Shown here: positions 1 through 9,146 of the stretch, piece by piece
Position numbering within the stretch: position 1 is the first letter of the stretch
Layout of the letters: every line of letters starts with the position of its first letter
From: Arthrobacter sp. ISL-72
Lineage (GTDB): Bacteria > Actinomycetota > Actinomycetes > Actinomycetales > Micrococcaceae
Reading direction: 5' to 3'
Length of the DNA: 64,000 nucleotides
Assembly (NCBI RefSeq): GCF_018613755.1
Contig: NZ_JAGGPP010000006.1
Coordinates: 62,001 to 126,000, forward strand
Position numbers and translations under genes: made by a program
Notes under the pieces: model-generated
What the model saw: only the letters and a program-made list of their open reading frames with translations
Databases searched by the model: none
What the model was told of the DNA's origin: nothing

Positions 1-534
1 GGCGCCGTCGTCGGACCGGACGCGGGTGATGCGAAGGCCCATGGACTCCACCCTGCCCACGACCTCGCTGGTTTCGATGATGTCGCCGATTCCGTACTGG
101 TCCTCGATGGTGATGAAGATGCCGGCCAGGAAGTCGCGGATGAGCTGCTGGGCGCCGAAGCCGATGGCGACACCGAGGATACCAACGCTCGTCAGCAGCG
201 GTGCGATGTCCACGTCCAGGTTCTTCAGGACGTACATGATGGTGATAACGACGATCAGGACACTGGCCACGCTGTTCAGCAGCGAGCCGATTGTCTTGGC
301 CCGCTGGACGCGTCGTTCATGGTCCAGTGCCCTCAGTGCCGGCGCTACCCAGCGGAAATGCGGTTTCTTGAAAAACGTTGTGCCGGCTGCCACACTCTTG
401 GTGATTCCGGCGATCAGGAACGACGCGATGAGCCAGATCGTGACGCCGATTCCAATGCTGATCACGATTCCGGCGACGTTGATATCGGAGACGTCCGGTG
501 CGGCTGGCGTGGTGATCGTCGACATGAAGTACAT
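1..534 (-). CDS. MscS-family small-conductance mechanosensitive channel (C-terminus beyond the left edge)
   Basis: Only the first 178 codons are inside the window. MscS channels open under membrane tension and release solutes during hypo-osmotic shock. Hydrophobic segments lie at about residues 19-44, 84-104 and 110-142. The third carries the MscS pore signature GVAIGFGAQQLIRDFLAGIF followed by ITIEDQYGIGDII, which opens the beta domain. The ATG at 534 is preferred over the in-frame ATG at 525 because an AAGGAG sequence sits about 11 bases upstream of it. The rest of the beta domain and the cytoplasmic vestibule are off the edge, so the full length is unknown. The family call is firm; which MscS subgroup it belongs to is not. 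Confidence 0.93.
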   Translation of the reverse strand, partial: MYFMSTITTPAAPDVSDINVAGIVISIGIGVTIWLIASFLIAGITKSVAAGTTFFKKPHFRWVAPALRALDHERRVQRAKTIGSLLNSVASVLIVVITIMYVLKNLDVDIAPLLTSVGILGVAIGFGAQQLIRDFLAGIFITIEDQYGIGDIIETSEVVGRVESMGLRITRVRSDDGA

Positions 535-685
535 CGGCAGGGGGGCTCCTTATTGCTGACCGGCTTCCGCCGGGCATACCGGGGTTCGCCCGGCGCATAA
601 CACTCTGTTCACCTTCAACAGTAGCGCCGTAGCGCGGCCGCGGGCGCATCCTGATGCGCTGAACGGGCACCGCCAGAAGCCTCGG

Positions 686-1162
686 TCAGGCCCCCACCAC
701 CGTGGCGGGCGCGTGCAGCACGGGAAAGTTGACGCTGCGGGCAATGAAGCAGACCTTGTTTGCCTCCTGGTGCAGTTCTTCCATAAGCGCGGCGTCCACC
801 TCGGCGGCAACCGTCACCTTGGGCCGGAGGGTGACGGACTCAAACTGGCCGCTGCCGTCCCGGTTGGTCCGCATCAGCCCCTCGGCCCTGTCTTCGTAGG
901 CCGTCACCACCACGCCGTGCTTGACGGCCACATGCAGGAACGACAACATGTGGCACTGCGACAGGGCGGCCAGCAGCAGCTGTTCCGGGTTGTACCGGGT
1001 CTTGTCGCCATGGAATGTGGGATCCGCGGAGCCTTTCAAAACAGGAAGGCCGGCGAGTTCGACGTCGTGGTCCCGGGAGTAGCCCCGGTATGTGGACGTT
1101 CCCTCACCCCGGTTCCCGGTCCAGCGGACAGTCACGGCATAGCGGTGCTCGTCAAGGGCCAT
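686..1162 (-). CDS. OsmC-family peroxiredoxin-like protein
   Basis: The 158-residue product has the usual length and pattern of the OsmC/Ohr fold, which reduces hydroperoxides with a pair of cysteines. The two candidate catalytic cysteines are visible: Cys70 in ALSQCHMLSFL on the central helix and Cys138 in NKVCFIARSV. Short OsmC proteins of this kind are usually cytoplasmic and active against organic peroxides, but no specific substrate can be assigned. The ATG at 1162 lies five bases after the pepN stop on the same strand, so the two genes are probably co-transcribed. A purine-rich GGGGTAGGC at the end of pepN can serve as ribosome binding site. Longer open-frame versions starting further upstream would overlap pepN and were not used. 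Confidence 0.92.
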   Translation of the reverse strand: MALDEHRYAVTVRWTGNRGEGTSTYRGYSRDHDVELAGLPVLKGSADPTFHGDKTRYNPEQLLLAALSQCHMLSFLHVAVKHGVVVTAYEDRAEGLMRTNRDGSGQFESVTLRPKVTVAAEVDAALMEELHQEANKVCFIARSVNFPVLHAPATVVGA

Positions 1163-1167
1163 GCCGC

Positions 1168-3729
1168 CTACCCCACGTCGGCCTGGCGGGCACGCAGCGC
1201 GCGGGCCACGCCGTCGCGGTTTTCCAGCATCATCCGCCGCAGGGCGGCACTTTCTTCGGGCAGCGTGGCCAGGAAGTCGTCGGTGCGGTCCACCGTCGCC
1301 TGGGTGGTCTGCAGCGACGGATAGAGCCCGACGACGATCTGCTGGGCCAGTGCGTGCGTGCGGTTGGCGACGATGCCGGGAACGGCGTCGAAATACTTCT
1401 CCGTGTACGGCTCCAGCAGCGCCGGGTCCAGCACGCGCGTGAAGCCCGCCACCGCGGACGCCTGCAGGGCGTTCGACAGCTCGCCCTTCACCACGATGGA
1501 CTCCCACGCCTCGGCCTTGGCCCGGGCCGTGGGGATGGCCGCCTTGGCCAGCGCGGCGGCGTTCTGGCCGTTCGCGGTGTTGTCCTGCGCGAGTTCGGCG
1601 TCGATGCGGTCCTGGCCGAACCGGCCGCCGGCCACGAGCGAGGCGAGCAGCTCCCACCGCAGGTCCTGGTCCACGGTCAGGCCGGGCAGTTCCGCAGAGC
1701 CGTCCAGCAGGGCGGCAACGGTATCCAGCTGGCTGTCGCTGCGGGCCAGCAGGGCGTAGGACTTAGCGAACTGCAGCTGCGCATCGGAGCCCGGGGGAAC
1801 GGTGCCGGCAAGGTCCCACAGGGTGTCGGCCGCGGCAACTGACGTTTTCTCCCGGTGCTCTTCGGCAACGTAATAGCTGAGCGTTGTGGCCAGCTGGCGG
1901 AGCTGGACCAGGATCACCGAGGAGTCCGATTCGGACGCGATGTTCGCCAGGATCAGTTCGACGTATCCGCGCGCCGGCGTTTCGCCGTCGCGGGCGGCGT
2001 CCCAGGCAGATCCCCAGACGAGCGTCCTCGGCAGGCTTTCACGGAAGTCCTTCAGGTGGGCCGTCGCGGTGGCCAGGGATTGCGGGTCGAGGCGGACCTT
2101 GGCATAGGCGAGGTCGTCGTCGTTGAGCAGGATCAGGTCCGGCTGCTGCAGCCCGGTCAGGGCAGGCACGTCGGTGCGTTCGCCGTCGACGTCGAGTTCT
2201 TCGCGGTGCACGCGGACAAGCTGCCCGTCGGTGATGTTGTAGAAGCCGACGGCCAGGCGGTGCGGCCTGATGGTGGGCTGCTCGGCCACCGCGGTCTGTA
2301 CGATGCTGAAAGCGGTGATCGCACCGGTGGAATCCACCGAAACGTCCGGGGACAGCGTGTTGACCCCGGCGGTCTCCAGCCACAGCCGCCCCCACTGGTC
2401 CAGGTCCCGGCCGCTGGCTTTTTCCAGCTCCACCATGAGGTCGCTCAGCTCGGTGTTTTTCCACGCGTGCTTGCTGAAGTATTCACGGACGCCTGACATG
2501 AACTGCTCCGGTCCCACCCAGGCAACCAGCTGGCGGAGCACCGAGGCACCCTTGGCGTAGGTGATGCCGTCGAAGTTCACCTCAACGTCCTGCAAATTGT
2601 TGATCTCGGCGAAAATCGGGTGCGTTGTGGGCAGCTGGTCCTGGCGGTATGCCCAGGATTTCTCCACCGAGGCAAACGTGGTCCAGGCGTGGTCAAACTC
2701 CGTGTTCTCCACGGCCGCCAGATGGGACATGTACTCGGCGAACGATTCGTTGAGCCACAGGTCGTTCCACCAGCGCATCGTGACGAGGTCGCCGAACCAC
2801 ATGTGCGCGAGCTCGTGCAAGATCGTGATGGCACGGCGTTCGATCTGCGCGCCCGTGACCTTGCCGCGGAACACATAGCCTTCCAGGATGGTGACGGCGC
2901 CCGCGTTTTCCATGGCACCGGCGTTGAACTCCGGGACGAAGAGCTGGTCGTACTTCTCGAACGGATAGGGGCAGCCGAACTGCGCCTCGAAGAACTCGAA
3001 CCCCTGGCGGGTCAGTTCGAAGATGTTGTCCGCGTCGAGGTACTGCATGAGCGACTTGCGCGCGAACACACCCAGGGGAACGACGCGCCCGTCGGCGCAC
3101 TTCACCTCGCTGCGCACGGACTGGTACGGGCCGGCGATCAGGGCCGTGACATAGGAGGACAGCCGGGGAGTGGCGGGAAACTCCCAGACCGAGCGGGCGC
3201 TGCCGTCTTCGGCCGGAATGGTTTCGATCGGGACCGGAGTGGGGGAGTTGGACACCAGGTCCCAGTGCGACGGCCCGGTGACAGTGAACGTGAAGCTCGC
3301 CTTGAGGTCGGGCTGTTCGAACACCGCAAACATCCGGCGGGAGTCCGGCACCTCAAACTGCGTGTACAGGTAAACCTCGTTGTCCACCGGATCCACAAAC
3401 CGGTGGAGGCCTTCTCCCGTGTTCATGTACGGGGCCTCGGCCACGACCAGCAGGTTGTTCTCCGCGGCGAGGTCCGGCAGCTGGATGCGGACGCCGTCGG
3501 ACACCTCGGCCGGGTCGAGCTCGATGCCGTTGAGCATGACGCTGTGGACCTTGTGGGTTACTGCATCGATGAACGTGGAAGACCCGGGGCGTGCGCTGAA
3601 CTTCACGGCCGTGGTGGATCCGAAGACCTTGTCACCCCGGGTCAGGTCCAGGCTGACTTCGTAGGATTCAACGGAAATGAGGTCGGCGCGCTCACGGGCT
3701 TCGGCGCGCGTCAGGTTCATGCCTGGCAA
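1168..3729 (-). CDS. pepN: Aminopeptidase N, M1 zinc metallopeptidase
   Basis: This 853-residue protein is a full-length actinobacterial aminopeptidase N, a cytoplasmic enzyme that removes N-terminal residues from peptides. The M1 hallmarks are present: the exopeptidase motif GAMEN at residues 271-275, the zinc motif HELAH at 305-309, and the third ligand Glu in WLNESFAEY about 20 residues later. The C-terminal third matches the ERAP1-like helical domain of this family. The start is taken as TTG at 3729 because GGAGG stands seven bases upstream and because Streptomyces homologues also begin with a Met-Pro-Gly-x-Asn-Leu sequence. The in-frame ATG at 3720 is the alternative. The gene precedes osmC in the same orientation. 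Confidence 0.96.
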   Translation of the reverse strand: MPGMNLTRAEARERADLISVESYEVSLDLTRGDKVFGSTTAVKFSARPGSSTFIDAVTHKVHSVMLNGIELDPAEVSDGVRIQLPDLAAENNLLVVAEAPYMNTGEGLHRFVDPVDNEVYLYTQFEVPDSRRMFAVFEQPDLKASFTFTVTGPSHWDLVSNSPTPVPIETIPAEDGSARSVWEFPATPRLSSYVTALIAGPYQSVRSEVKCADGRVVPLGVFARKSLMQYLDADNIFELTRQGFEFFEAQFGCPYPFEKYDQLFVPEFNAGAMENAGAVTILEGYVFRGKVTGAQIERRAITILHELAHMWFGDLVTMRWWNDLWLNESFAEYMSHLAAVENTEFDHAWTTFASVEKSWAYRQDQLPTTHPIFAEINNLQDVEVNFDGITYAKGASVLRQLVAWVGPEQFMSGVREYFSKHAWKNTELSDLMVELEKASGRDLDQWGRLWLETAGVNTLSPDVSVDSTGAITAFSIVQTAVAEQPTIRPHRLAVGFYNITDGQLVRVHREELDVDGERTDVPALTGLQQPDLILLNDDDLAYAKVRLDPQSLATATAHLKDFRESLPRTLVWGSAWDAARDGETPARGYVELILANIASESDSSVILVQLRQLATTLSYYVAEEHREKTSVAAADTLWDLAGTVPPGSDAQLQFAKSYALLARSDSQLDTVAALLDGSAELPGLTVDQDLRWELLASLVAGGRFGQDRIDAELAQDNTANGQNAAALAKAAIPTARAKAEAWESIVVKGELSNALQASAVAGFTRVLDPALLEPYTEKYFDAVPGIVANRTHALAQQIVVGLYPSLQTTQATVDRTDDFLATLPEESAALRRMMLENRDGVARALRARQADVG

Positions 3730-3853
3730 GGTGGGGCCTCCAGAATAGGGTTGCGTTCCCGGCCGGCAACGGTCATTGCCTGCACTGTGAAATTATTCTT
3801 TCACTTCATTGCGCATTGGCAAGTTAGGTGGATCACAGCGTGCCGCTGCGGGG

Positions 3854-3865
3854 TAGCGTGGGGGT
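3854..3865 (+). promoter_or_regulatory. -10 hexamer placed for a leaderless transcript
   Basis: TAGCGT occupies 3854-3859 and is followed by a six-base spacer and the ATG at 3866. No Shine-Dalgarno sequence is present. The spacing would put the transcription start on the A of the start codon. Confidence 0.55.
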
Positions 3866-4867
3866 ATGGGAAAGATCAGGGATTCGGTGGACGCCAAGGC
3901 ACTGCGGTTCGCGATCGGGTTTCCGGTGCTGCTGGCCGCCGCATTCGTGGTCTGCGCACTTCTGCTCCGGCCGGACGTGCCGGACCCCATGGCGGTCCGC
4001 TGGTCCGACGCCGGTCCGGTCGGCTTTGCGCCGTTTTCCGCCTTTGTGGCAGTCGGCGCCCTGATCATCACGGTGGTGGGGTGGCTCGCCCTGGGACAGG
4101 CGGCACCTTTGAGCCGGCCCACTGTGATGCGCCGCTTATTGATGGGCGCCGGACTAAGCGTCACTCTCTTCGTCACAACTGCACTGGCCGCGGTGCTGGT
4201 GGGCCAGGCGGGAATCGCCGATGTCCGTGAGGCCCGGGTCGACATGTCGGCATTGGCGCTCGGGAGCGGGGCGGCCCTGGCCCTTGGGGTCATCATGGGC
4301 TTTGTCTTCAAAGCGGATGAACAGTGGTCCGTCGACGACGAACGCGCGCTGCAGGAGGCCCTGGACCGTGAACTGGACCCCGAACTCGCGACCGATTCCG
4401 TGCGGTTGTGGGTACACGCCCGCAGCTCGGTGTTCGTGATGCTGGGCGTGGCCTCGCTCTTCCCGGCAGCCCTGATCTCCATCGCCCTGCCCTGGCTCGG
4501 TGCCCTGCTGGTGGTCCTGGCCGTGCTGGCAGCCGCCTTCCTGTTCGCCCGGATCATCGTTGACCGGAGCGGGCTGCGGGTCTTCGTCGCGGGCTTCGTC
4601 CGGGTGATGGAGGTTCCGGCGGCCGCAATTTCCTCGGCGTCGCCGGCTGAGGTCCGTGCCGCAGACTACGGCGGCTGGGGCTACCGCCACCACGGCGGGA
4701 CCACCGCGATGCTCGTCAGCAGTGGCCCCGCCGTCGTGGTCAACCGCGCTGACGGCAAGAAAGTGGCTGTCAGCGGCGGCAGCACGGACTCCGCGGAAAG
4801 GGTGGCCGCGGTGCTGTCCCGCGTGGCTGCCCGGGCGCGCGGGGAGAAGCGCCCGCCCCAGCCGTAA
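3866..4867 (+). CDS. DUF1648-domain integral membrane protein
   Basis: The 333-residue protein starts with a hydrophobic helix at about residues 15-36 followed by a sequence containing PDPMAVRWSDAGPVGF, the conserved DUF1648 pattern also found near SdpI-like membrane proteins. Further membrane segments lie near residues 52-74, 90-113, 126-148 and 190-232. The C-terminal ~100 residues are soluble and beta-rich, with a Gly-Gly-Trp-Gly-Tyr-Arg cluster that may resemble a membrane-bound PH-like domain. Its function is unknown. It is divergent from pepN, with a 136-base gap between them. There is no ribosome binding site, but a -10 hexamer is six bases upstream, so the mRNA is probably leaderless. 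Confidence 0.85.
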   Translation: MGKIRDSVDAKALRFAIGFPVLLAAAFVVCALLLRPDVPDPMAVRWSDAGPVGFAPFSAFVAVGALIITVVGWLALGQAAPLSRPTVMRRLLMGAGLSVTLFVTTALAAVLVGQAGIADVREARVDMSALALGSGAALALGVIMGFVFKADEQWSVDDERALQEALDRELDPELATDSVRLWVHARSSVFVMLGVASLFPAALISIALPWLGALLVVLAVLAAAFLFARIIVDRSGLRVFVAGFVRVMEVPAAAISSASPAEVRAADYGGWGYRHHGGTTAMLVSSGPAVVVNRADGKKVAVSGGSTDSAERVAAVLSRVAARARGEKRPPQP

Positions 4868-4961
4868 CATCCCGGGCGGCACCTGCGTCCTAGTACGCTT
4901 GGATCCGACCCCCGAAGCAGCCCGGAAGCCTACCGGTGCTCATGACTGAACGGATACCGCC

Positions 4962-5456
4962 GTGACCACAAACCCCGACTTCCCGCGCGTCCACATAGCC
5001 ACCGACCACGCCGGAATGGAGCTCAGCGCCCACCTGGTGGCCCACCTCACGGCCAAGGGCTATGACGTGGTTGACCACGGACCCAAGGTCTACGACGCCC
5101 TGGATGACTACCCGTCGTTCTGCATCAACGCGGGACTTGCTGTCGTGGCGGACCAGGCCGCCGGCGTCCACGCTCTGGGCATCGTGCTGGGCGGCTCGGG
5201 CAACGGCGAGCAGATCGCGGCCAACAAGGTCAAGGGCGTCCGCGCTGCACTGGCCTGGAACCTCTCCACCGCCACCCTTGCCCGGGACCACAACGACGCG
5301 AACGTCGTGGCCGTCGGGGGCCGCCAGCACAGCGTGGAGGAAGCCACGGAGATCATTGAGGCCTTCCTGCAGGAACCGTTCAGCAACGACGAGCGCCACG
5401 TCCGCCGGATCGGCAAGATCGCGGCCTACGAGAACACCGGTGAGGTTATCGCCTAG
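4962..5456 (+). CDS. rpiB: Ribose-5-phosphate isomerase B
   Basis: The 164-residue product belongs to the RpiB/LacAB family, which interconverts ribose 5-phosphate and ribulose 5-phosphate in the non-oxidative pentose phosphate pathway. The N-terminal ATDHAGMELS segment carries the phosphate-binding Asp and His. GIVLGGSGNGEQIAANKVKG is the family's anion-binding loop, and the C-terminal NVVAVGGR is also conserved. It has an actinobacterial-type catalytic region with Glu in the position before QIAANK rather than the Cys seen in E. coli RpiB. It begins with GTG at 4962. Its TAG stop overlaps the GTG start of the next gene by one base, which implies co-translation. Confidence 0.96.
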   Translation: MTTNPDFPRVHIATDHAGMELSAHLVAHLTAKGYDVVDHGPKVYDALDDYPSFCINAGLAVVADQAAGVHALGIVLGGSGNGEQIAANKVKGVRAALAWNLSTATLARDHNDANVVAVGGRQHSVEEATEIIEAFLQEPFSNDERHVRRIGKIAAYENTGEVIA

Positions 5457-6394
5457 TGCCCGAGGGGCATTCCGTCCACCGGCTGGCGCGCCAGTTTTCG
5501 GACGTATTTTCAGACCGGCGGCTCGCCGTTTCCAGTCCGCAGGGCCGCTTCGCCGACGGAGCGGCCCTGCTGGATGGCCGCATCCTGGTCGGCACAGTGG
5601 CGCACGGGAAGCACCTGTTCCTGCACTTCGACCACGGGCTGGTCCTGCACGTGCACCTTGGCCTCTATGGCGCCTGGGACTTCGGCGGTGACGCCACCTT
5701 CCGCGGAGCCTCCAGCATTGGCGCCCCCCGGAAGATGGGGGAGCGGGAGGTGTACGACGACGGCCCGCCGGCCGGAGCTGAGCAGGCCGACGCGGCAGAG
5801 AACCAGGGCGCTTTCGGTTACACGGGTCCTCCCGCGCCCGTCGGCGCCGTCCGCGTCCGGCTCGCCGGAGACCACGGCTGGGCGGACCTCAGGGGCGCCA
5901 CCACGTGCCACGCGATCACCGAGGAGGAAGCCGATGCCGTGCTGGGTCGGCTGGGACCGGACCCGCTTCGCAACGTTCCGGGGGACAAGGCAGGCTTCGT
6001 TGCCGGCGTGCGGGCGCGGAAAACGCCGCTTGCGGCGCTGCTTATGGACCAGAAAGTGATTGCCGGCGTCGGGAACGTCTACCGCGCTGAACTGCTCTTC
6101 CGCCAGGGCCTCCATCCCTGGCTGCCCGGCCGTTCCCTGGAGCCCGGGGCGGCAGGGCAGCTGTGGGACGACACAGTGGCGATGATGTCCGACGGCGTCC
6201 GCGACGGCAGGATCATCACCACGCCGCCCCGCTACTGGACCGATCCGGGCGCGGGGCTGCCGGCACCGGAGGAGTCCCACTTCGTGTACCGGCGGCAAGG
6301 CCTCGAGTGCCGCGACTGCGGGACCCCGGTGGCACTGGCTGAACTCGCTGCGCGCAAGCTGTTTTGGTGCCCCACGTGCCAGCGGGGATCCTGA
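5456..6394 (+). CDS. Fpg/Nei-family DNA glycosylase
   Basis: This 312-residue protein is a base-excision repair glycosylase/AP lyase. It starts MPEGHS, with the catalytic N-terminal Pro2 and Glu3 of the Nei branch. The helix-two-turn-helix region contains QKVIAGVGNVYRAELLF. The C-terminus holds a zinc finger with two Cys pairs (CRDCG and CPTCQ). The PEGH start and the actinobacterial context favour a Nei2-like enzyme for oxidised pyrimidines over Fpg, but substrate range cannot be read from sequence. It begins with GTG overlapping the rpiB stop and ends just before a strong terminator, so rpiB and this gene form a two-gene unit. Confidence 0.93.
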   Translation: MPEGHSVHRLARQFSDVFSDRRLAVSSPQGRFADGAALLDGRILVGTVAHGKHLFLHFDHGLVLHVHLGLYGAWDFGGDATFRGASSIGAPRKMGEREVYDDGPPAGAEQADAAENQGAFGYTGPPAPVGAVRVRLAGDHGWADLRGATTCHAITEEEADAVLGRLGPDPLRNVPGDKAGFVAGVRARKTPLAALLMDQKVIAGVGNVYRAELLFRQGLHPWLPGRSLEPGAAGQLWDDTVAMMSDGVRDGRIITTPPRYWTDPGAGLPAPEESHFVYRRQGLECRDCGTPVALAELAARKLFWCPTCQRGS

Positions 6395-6400
6395 GGCAAC

Positions 6401-6430
6401 AAAAAAGCCCCTCCGCAGAGGGGCTTTCTT
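6401..6430 (+). terminator. Rho-independent terminator after the Fpg/Nei gene
   Basis: A 10-bp perfect stem (6404-6413 with 6418-6427) encloses the tetraloop CGCA. It is flanked by A6 on the left and a T-rich tract on the right, so it can act in both directions, including for the tRNA-Gly on the other strand. Confidence 0.9.
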
Positions 6431-6465
6431 GTTGTCCTGCCTGGTGTCCTGCAGGGCTGTCCTGG

Positions 6466-6536
6466 AGGGGACGACGGGAATCGAACCCGCGTAATCAGTT
6501 TGGAAGACTGAGGCTTTACCATTAAGCTACGTCCCC
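6466..6536 (-). tRNA. tRNA-Gly (anticodon TCC)
   Basis: Read on the minus strand, GGGGACG pairs with CGTCCCC to form the acceptor stem. The anticodon stem CAGTC/GACTG-type helix surrounds the loop CTTCCAA, giving anticodon TCC. The T arm GCGGGTTCGATTCCCGT is canonical. No CCA is encoded. Confidence 0.96.
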
Positions 6537-6671
6537 GGAAACACTCATCCACCAACATTCTAAATGCCGGATGGCAGTCGGTGCATTTTCCGGTCGGCTG
6601 CTCGAGCCGGATATAACTAAACCTAATTCAGGGCCCCAGTGTCAAATGTGCATATCCGCTCGATATGACCG

Positions 6672-6677
6672 TAGACT
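6672..6677 (+). promoter_or_regulatory. Candidate -10 element for tRNA-Pro
   Basis: TAGACT lies about 15 bases upstream of the mature tRNA-Pro 5' end, in the A/T-richer gap between the two divergent tRNA genes. No convincing -35 element was found. Confidence 0.45.
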
Positions 6678-6691
6678 GTTCTGTGCACTTA

Positions 6692-6766
6692 CGGGGTGTA
6701 GCTCAGCTTGGCTAGAGCGCCTGCTTTGGGAGCAGGAAGTCGCAGGTTCAAATCCTGTCACCCCGA
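6692..6766 (+). tRNA. tRNA-Pro (anticodon TGG)
   Basis: CGGGGTG pairs with CACCCCG as acceptor stem. CCTGC/GCAGG encloses TTTGGGA, giving anticodon TGG. The T arm CGCAGGTTCAAATCCTG is standard. The discriminator base is A and CCA is not encoded. Confidence 0.96.
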
Positions 6767-6832
6767 CTCTGCAGCTTGTCAGATCATTGCGTTTGCAGAA
6801 CCCCATCCCACAAAACCAGGAGTACTTAGACT

Positions 6833-8230
6833 GTGAAGAGCGCTGTCGAGAACCTCACCCCCACGCGGGTCAAGCTCAATGTTGAGGTCCCCTTTGAGGA
6901 ATTGAAGCCCAGCATCGATGAGGCATACAAGACTGTTGCTTCGCAGATCCAGGTCCCCGGCTTCCGCAAGGGTAAGGTCCCCGCAAAGCTGATCGACCAG
7001 CGCGTTGGCCGCGGCTACGTGCTGGAAACGGCCATCAACGAAGGCCTCAACGGCTGGTACCAGGAGGCCGTGCAAGAAACCGGCATCCGTCCCCTGAGCC
7101 GTCCCGAGGTTGAGATCACCGAGGTTCCGGACCCGACGGCCACCGACGGCGAACTCAAGTTCCACGCTGAAGTTGACGTCCGGCCCGAGATCGAGCTGCC
7201 CGACTACGCCGGCATCAAGGTTGAGGTTGCCGCGGCTGAGTCCTCCGAAGCCGATGTTGACAAGGCACTCGACGAACTCCGCGGCCGCTTCGGCACGCTC
7301 AAGTCCGTGGACCGCCCGGCTGCCGACGGAGACTTCCTGACCATCGACATCACTGCCTCCATCGACGGCGCCGAGGTTGACTCCGCCTCCGGCCTGTCCT
7401 ACCAGGTCGGTGCCGGCACCATGCTCGAAGGCCTCGACGAGGCCGTGACGGGCCTCAGCGCCGACGAGGACGCCATCTTCGACACCACCCTCGTGGGCGG
7501 CGACCACGCCGGCGAAGCTGCGCAGGTCAAGGTAGTGGTCAAGTCCGTCAAGGAGCGCGAGCTTCCCGAGGCCGACGACGACTTCGCCCAGCTGGCCTCC
7601 GAGTTCGACACTCTGGCCGAACTGCGTGAGGACCTCGCTAAGCAGGCTTCCGAATCCAAGGTTGTCGAGCAGGGTGTCGAGGCGCGTGACAAGGTCCTGG
7701 ACAAGCTCGTTGAGCTGGTTGAGGTTCCTGTTCCTGCGTCGGTCGTCGAAGAGCAGCTCGAGCAGCACTTCAAGGCCGAGAACTCCCACGGTGAAGGCGA
7801 GCACGACACCGACGAGCACCGCGCCGAGGTCAAGGCCAACACCGAGCGTGCTTTCCAGAACGAGATCATCCTTGACGCCATCGCTGACAAGGAAGAGGTC
7901 GGCGTCAGCCAGAACGAGCTGATCGACTACATCGTCACCACCGCCAGCCAGTACGGCATGGACCCGAACCAGTTCGCCCAGATCATCGACCAGTCCGGCC
8001 AGGTTCCCATGATGGTTTCCGAGGTCCGCCGCCGGAAGGCCCTGGCCGTTGTGCTGGGCCAGGCCGAGGTTACGGACTCCGAGGGCAACAAGGTTGACCT
8101 GAGTGACTTCGTGCGCCCCGGCGGCGAAGAGGTTCCTGCCGCTGAAGCTGAAGAAGCTCCCGCCGTCGAAGGCGAAGCCGCCGCCGAGGAAGCTGTTCCC
8201 AGCGACGACCCGGCAGCAGTGAAGTTCTAA
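6833..8230 (+). CDS. tig: Trigger factor, ribosome-associated chaperone and peptidyl-prolyl isomerase
   Basis: The 465-residue protein folds nascent chains at the ribosome exit tunnel. The N-terminal ribosome-binding domain contains the signature [12 protein letters not shown] near residue 43. The FKBP-type isomerase domain follows (about 150-240), and then the helical substrate-binding arms. The last 40 residues form an acidic, Ala/Glu-rich tail, typical of actinobacterial trigger factors. Translation starts at GTG 6833 behind AGGAG. It sits directly upstream of clpP1-clpP2-clpX, the conserved tig-clp order that links folding and proteolysis. A hairpin after the stop suggests that tig can be terminated separately from clpP1. 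Confidence 0.97.
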   Translation: MKSAVENLTPTRVKLNVEVPFEELKPSIDEAYKTVASQIQVPGFRKGKVPAKLIDQRVGRGYVLETAINEGLNGWYQEAVQETGIRPLSRPEVEITEVPDPTATDGELKFHAEVDVRPEIELPDYAGIKVEVAAAESSEADVDKALDELRGRFGTLKSVDRPAADGDFLTIDITASIDGAEVDSASGLSYQVGAGTMLEGLDEAVTGLSADEDAIFDTTLVGGDHAGEAAQVKVVVKSVKERELPEADDDFAQLASEFDTLAELREDLAKQASESKVVEQGVEARDKVLDKLVELVEVPVPASVVEEQLEQHFKAENSHGEGEHDTDEHRAEVKANTERAFQNEIILDAIADKEEVGVSQNELIDYIVTTASQYGMDPNQFAQIIDQSGQVPMMVSEVRRRKALAVVLGQAEVTDSEGNKVDLSDFVRPGGEEVPAAEAEEAPAVEGEAAAEEAVPSDDPAAVKF

Positions 8231-8255
8231 CTCGCGCTGTCTCTCAACACCGCGC

Positions 8256-8287
8256 GGAAGCCCCCGGATCCTGGTCCGGGGGCTTCC
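8256..8287 (+). terminator. Terminator-like hairpin after tig
   Basis: A 13-bp stem (8256-8268 with 8275-8287) encloses TCCTGG. There is no long T tract, so it may act as a weak terminator or a 3'-end stabiliser. Confidence 0.65.
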
Positions 8288-8345
8288 CCATTTAAGCCGG
8301 ATCTTCCCCCTGGAAGTACCGGGGCCCCGGGCCGCCGGCGGCAAT

Positions 8346-8364
8346 CGTGCGCCGTCAGCGAACA
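8346..8364 (-). promoter_or_regulatory. Candidate ClgR operator upstream of clpP1P2
   Basis: The minus-strand core CGCTGACGGCG (8350-8360) matches the published actinobacterial ClgR consensus CGCYNANRGCG at every defined position and is preceded by T as expected. It lies 113 bases before the clpP1 start. ClgR activates clpP1P2 and related protease genes in Streptomyces and Corynebacterium. No clgR gene is visible in this window, so regulation here is inferred from the site alone. Confidence 0.6.
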
Positions 8365-8472
8365 GTGCGATCCGCGAGAACAAAACGTCAGGGAAACCGG
8401 TTAGTGTCCAAGTAGTGATTTTCAGTGGCGTCGTCCCGTGACGCCACCGTCGCCAGCGAGAGGTAAGTACAT

Positions 8473-9111
8473 ATGTCACAGCAAGCAGGGGCACCCCGGA
8501 TGGCAACTGTCGATCCGGCAGCCCAGGACAACTACATCTACAACCGCCTGCTGAAAGAGCGCATCATCTGGCTTGGCTCCGAGGTCCGCGATGAGAACGC
8601 CAACGCGATCTGCTCGCAGCTGCTGCTGCTGTCGGCCGAGAACCCCGATAAGGACATCTACCTGTACATCAACTCGCCGGGCGGCTCAGTGACCGCCGGC
8701 ATGGCCATCTACGACACCATGCAGTTCATCCCGAACGACGTCGTCACGGTCGCCACCGGCCTCGCCGCCTCGATGGGCCAGTTCCTCCTGTCCTCCGGCA
8801 CCAAGGGCAAGCGCTACGCTACCCCGAACGCCCGCATTCTGATGCACCAGCCGTCCGGCGGCATCGGTGGCACCGCCTCGGACATCAAGATCCAGGCCGA
8901 GCTGATCCTGCACATGAAGAAGGTCATGGCGGAACTGACCGCCGATCAGACCGGGCAGGAGGTGGAGACCATCCTCAAGGACAACGACCGCGACAAGTGG
9001 TTCACGGCTCCCGAGGCCCTTGAATACGGTTTCTTCGACAAGATCGCCGCGCACGCGGGATCTGTGGCCGGCGGCGGCGGCACTCAAAACGCCAGCGGCG
9101 CGGACAACTAA
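8473..9111 (+). CDS. clpP1: ATP-dependent Clp protease proteolytic subunit 1
   Basis: The 212-residue product is one of two ClpP paralogues that assemble into the heteromeric ClpP1P2 tetradecamer of actinobacteria. The catalytic triad region is visible: Ser100 in [10 protein letters not shown], His125 in LMHQPSGG, and an Asp in the DRDKW segment. The handle-helix and oligomerisation residues [11 protein letters not shown] are conserved. The Gly/Ala/Asn-rich C-terminal tail ([10 protein letters not shown]...) is typical of actinobacterial ClpP1. ATG 8473 follows GAGAGGTAAG. clpP2 starts 35 bases after the stop, so the two subunits are co-expressed in equal amounts. Confidence 0.97.
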   Translation: MSQQAGAPRMATVDPAAQDNYIYNRLLKERIIWLGSEVRDENANAICSQLLLLSAENPDKDIYLYINSPGGSVTAGMAIYDTMQFIPNDVVTVATGLAASMGQFLLSSGTKGKRYATPNARILMHQPSGGIGGTASDIKIQAELILHMKKVMAELTADQTGQEVETILKDNDRDKWFTAPEALEYGFFDKIAAHAGSVAGGGGTQNASGADN

Positions 9112-9146
9112 CCGGCACGACAGTAATGATTCCAGGAGAAATGAAC

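Noticed and set aside
6779..8506. A minus-strand open frame of about 575 codons opposite trigger factor
   Set aside because: It is antisense to tig, with repetitive Leu/Gly/Asp/Val content that mirrors codon bias of the sense gene.
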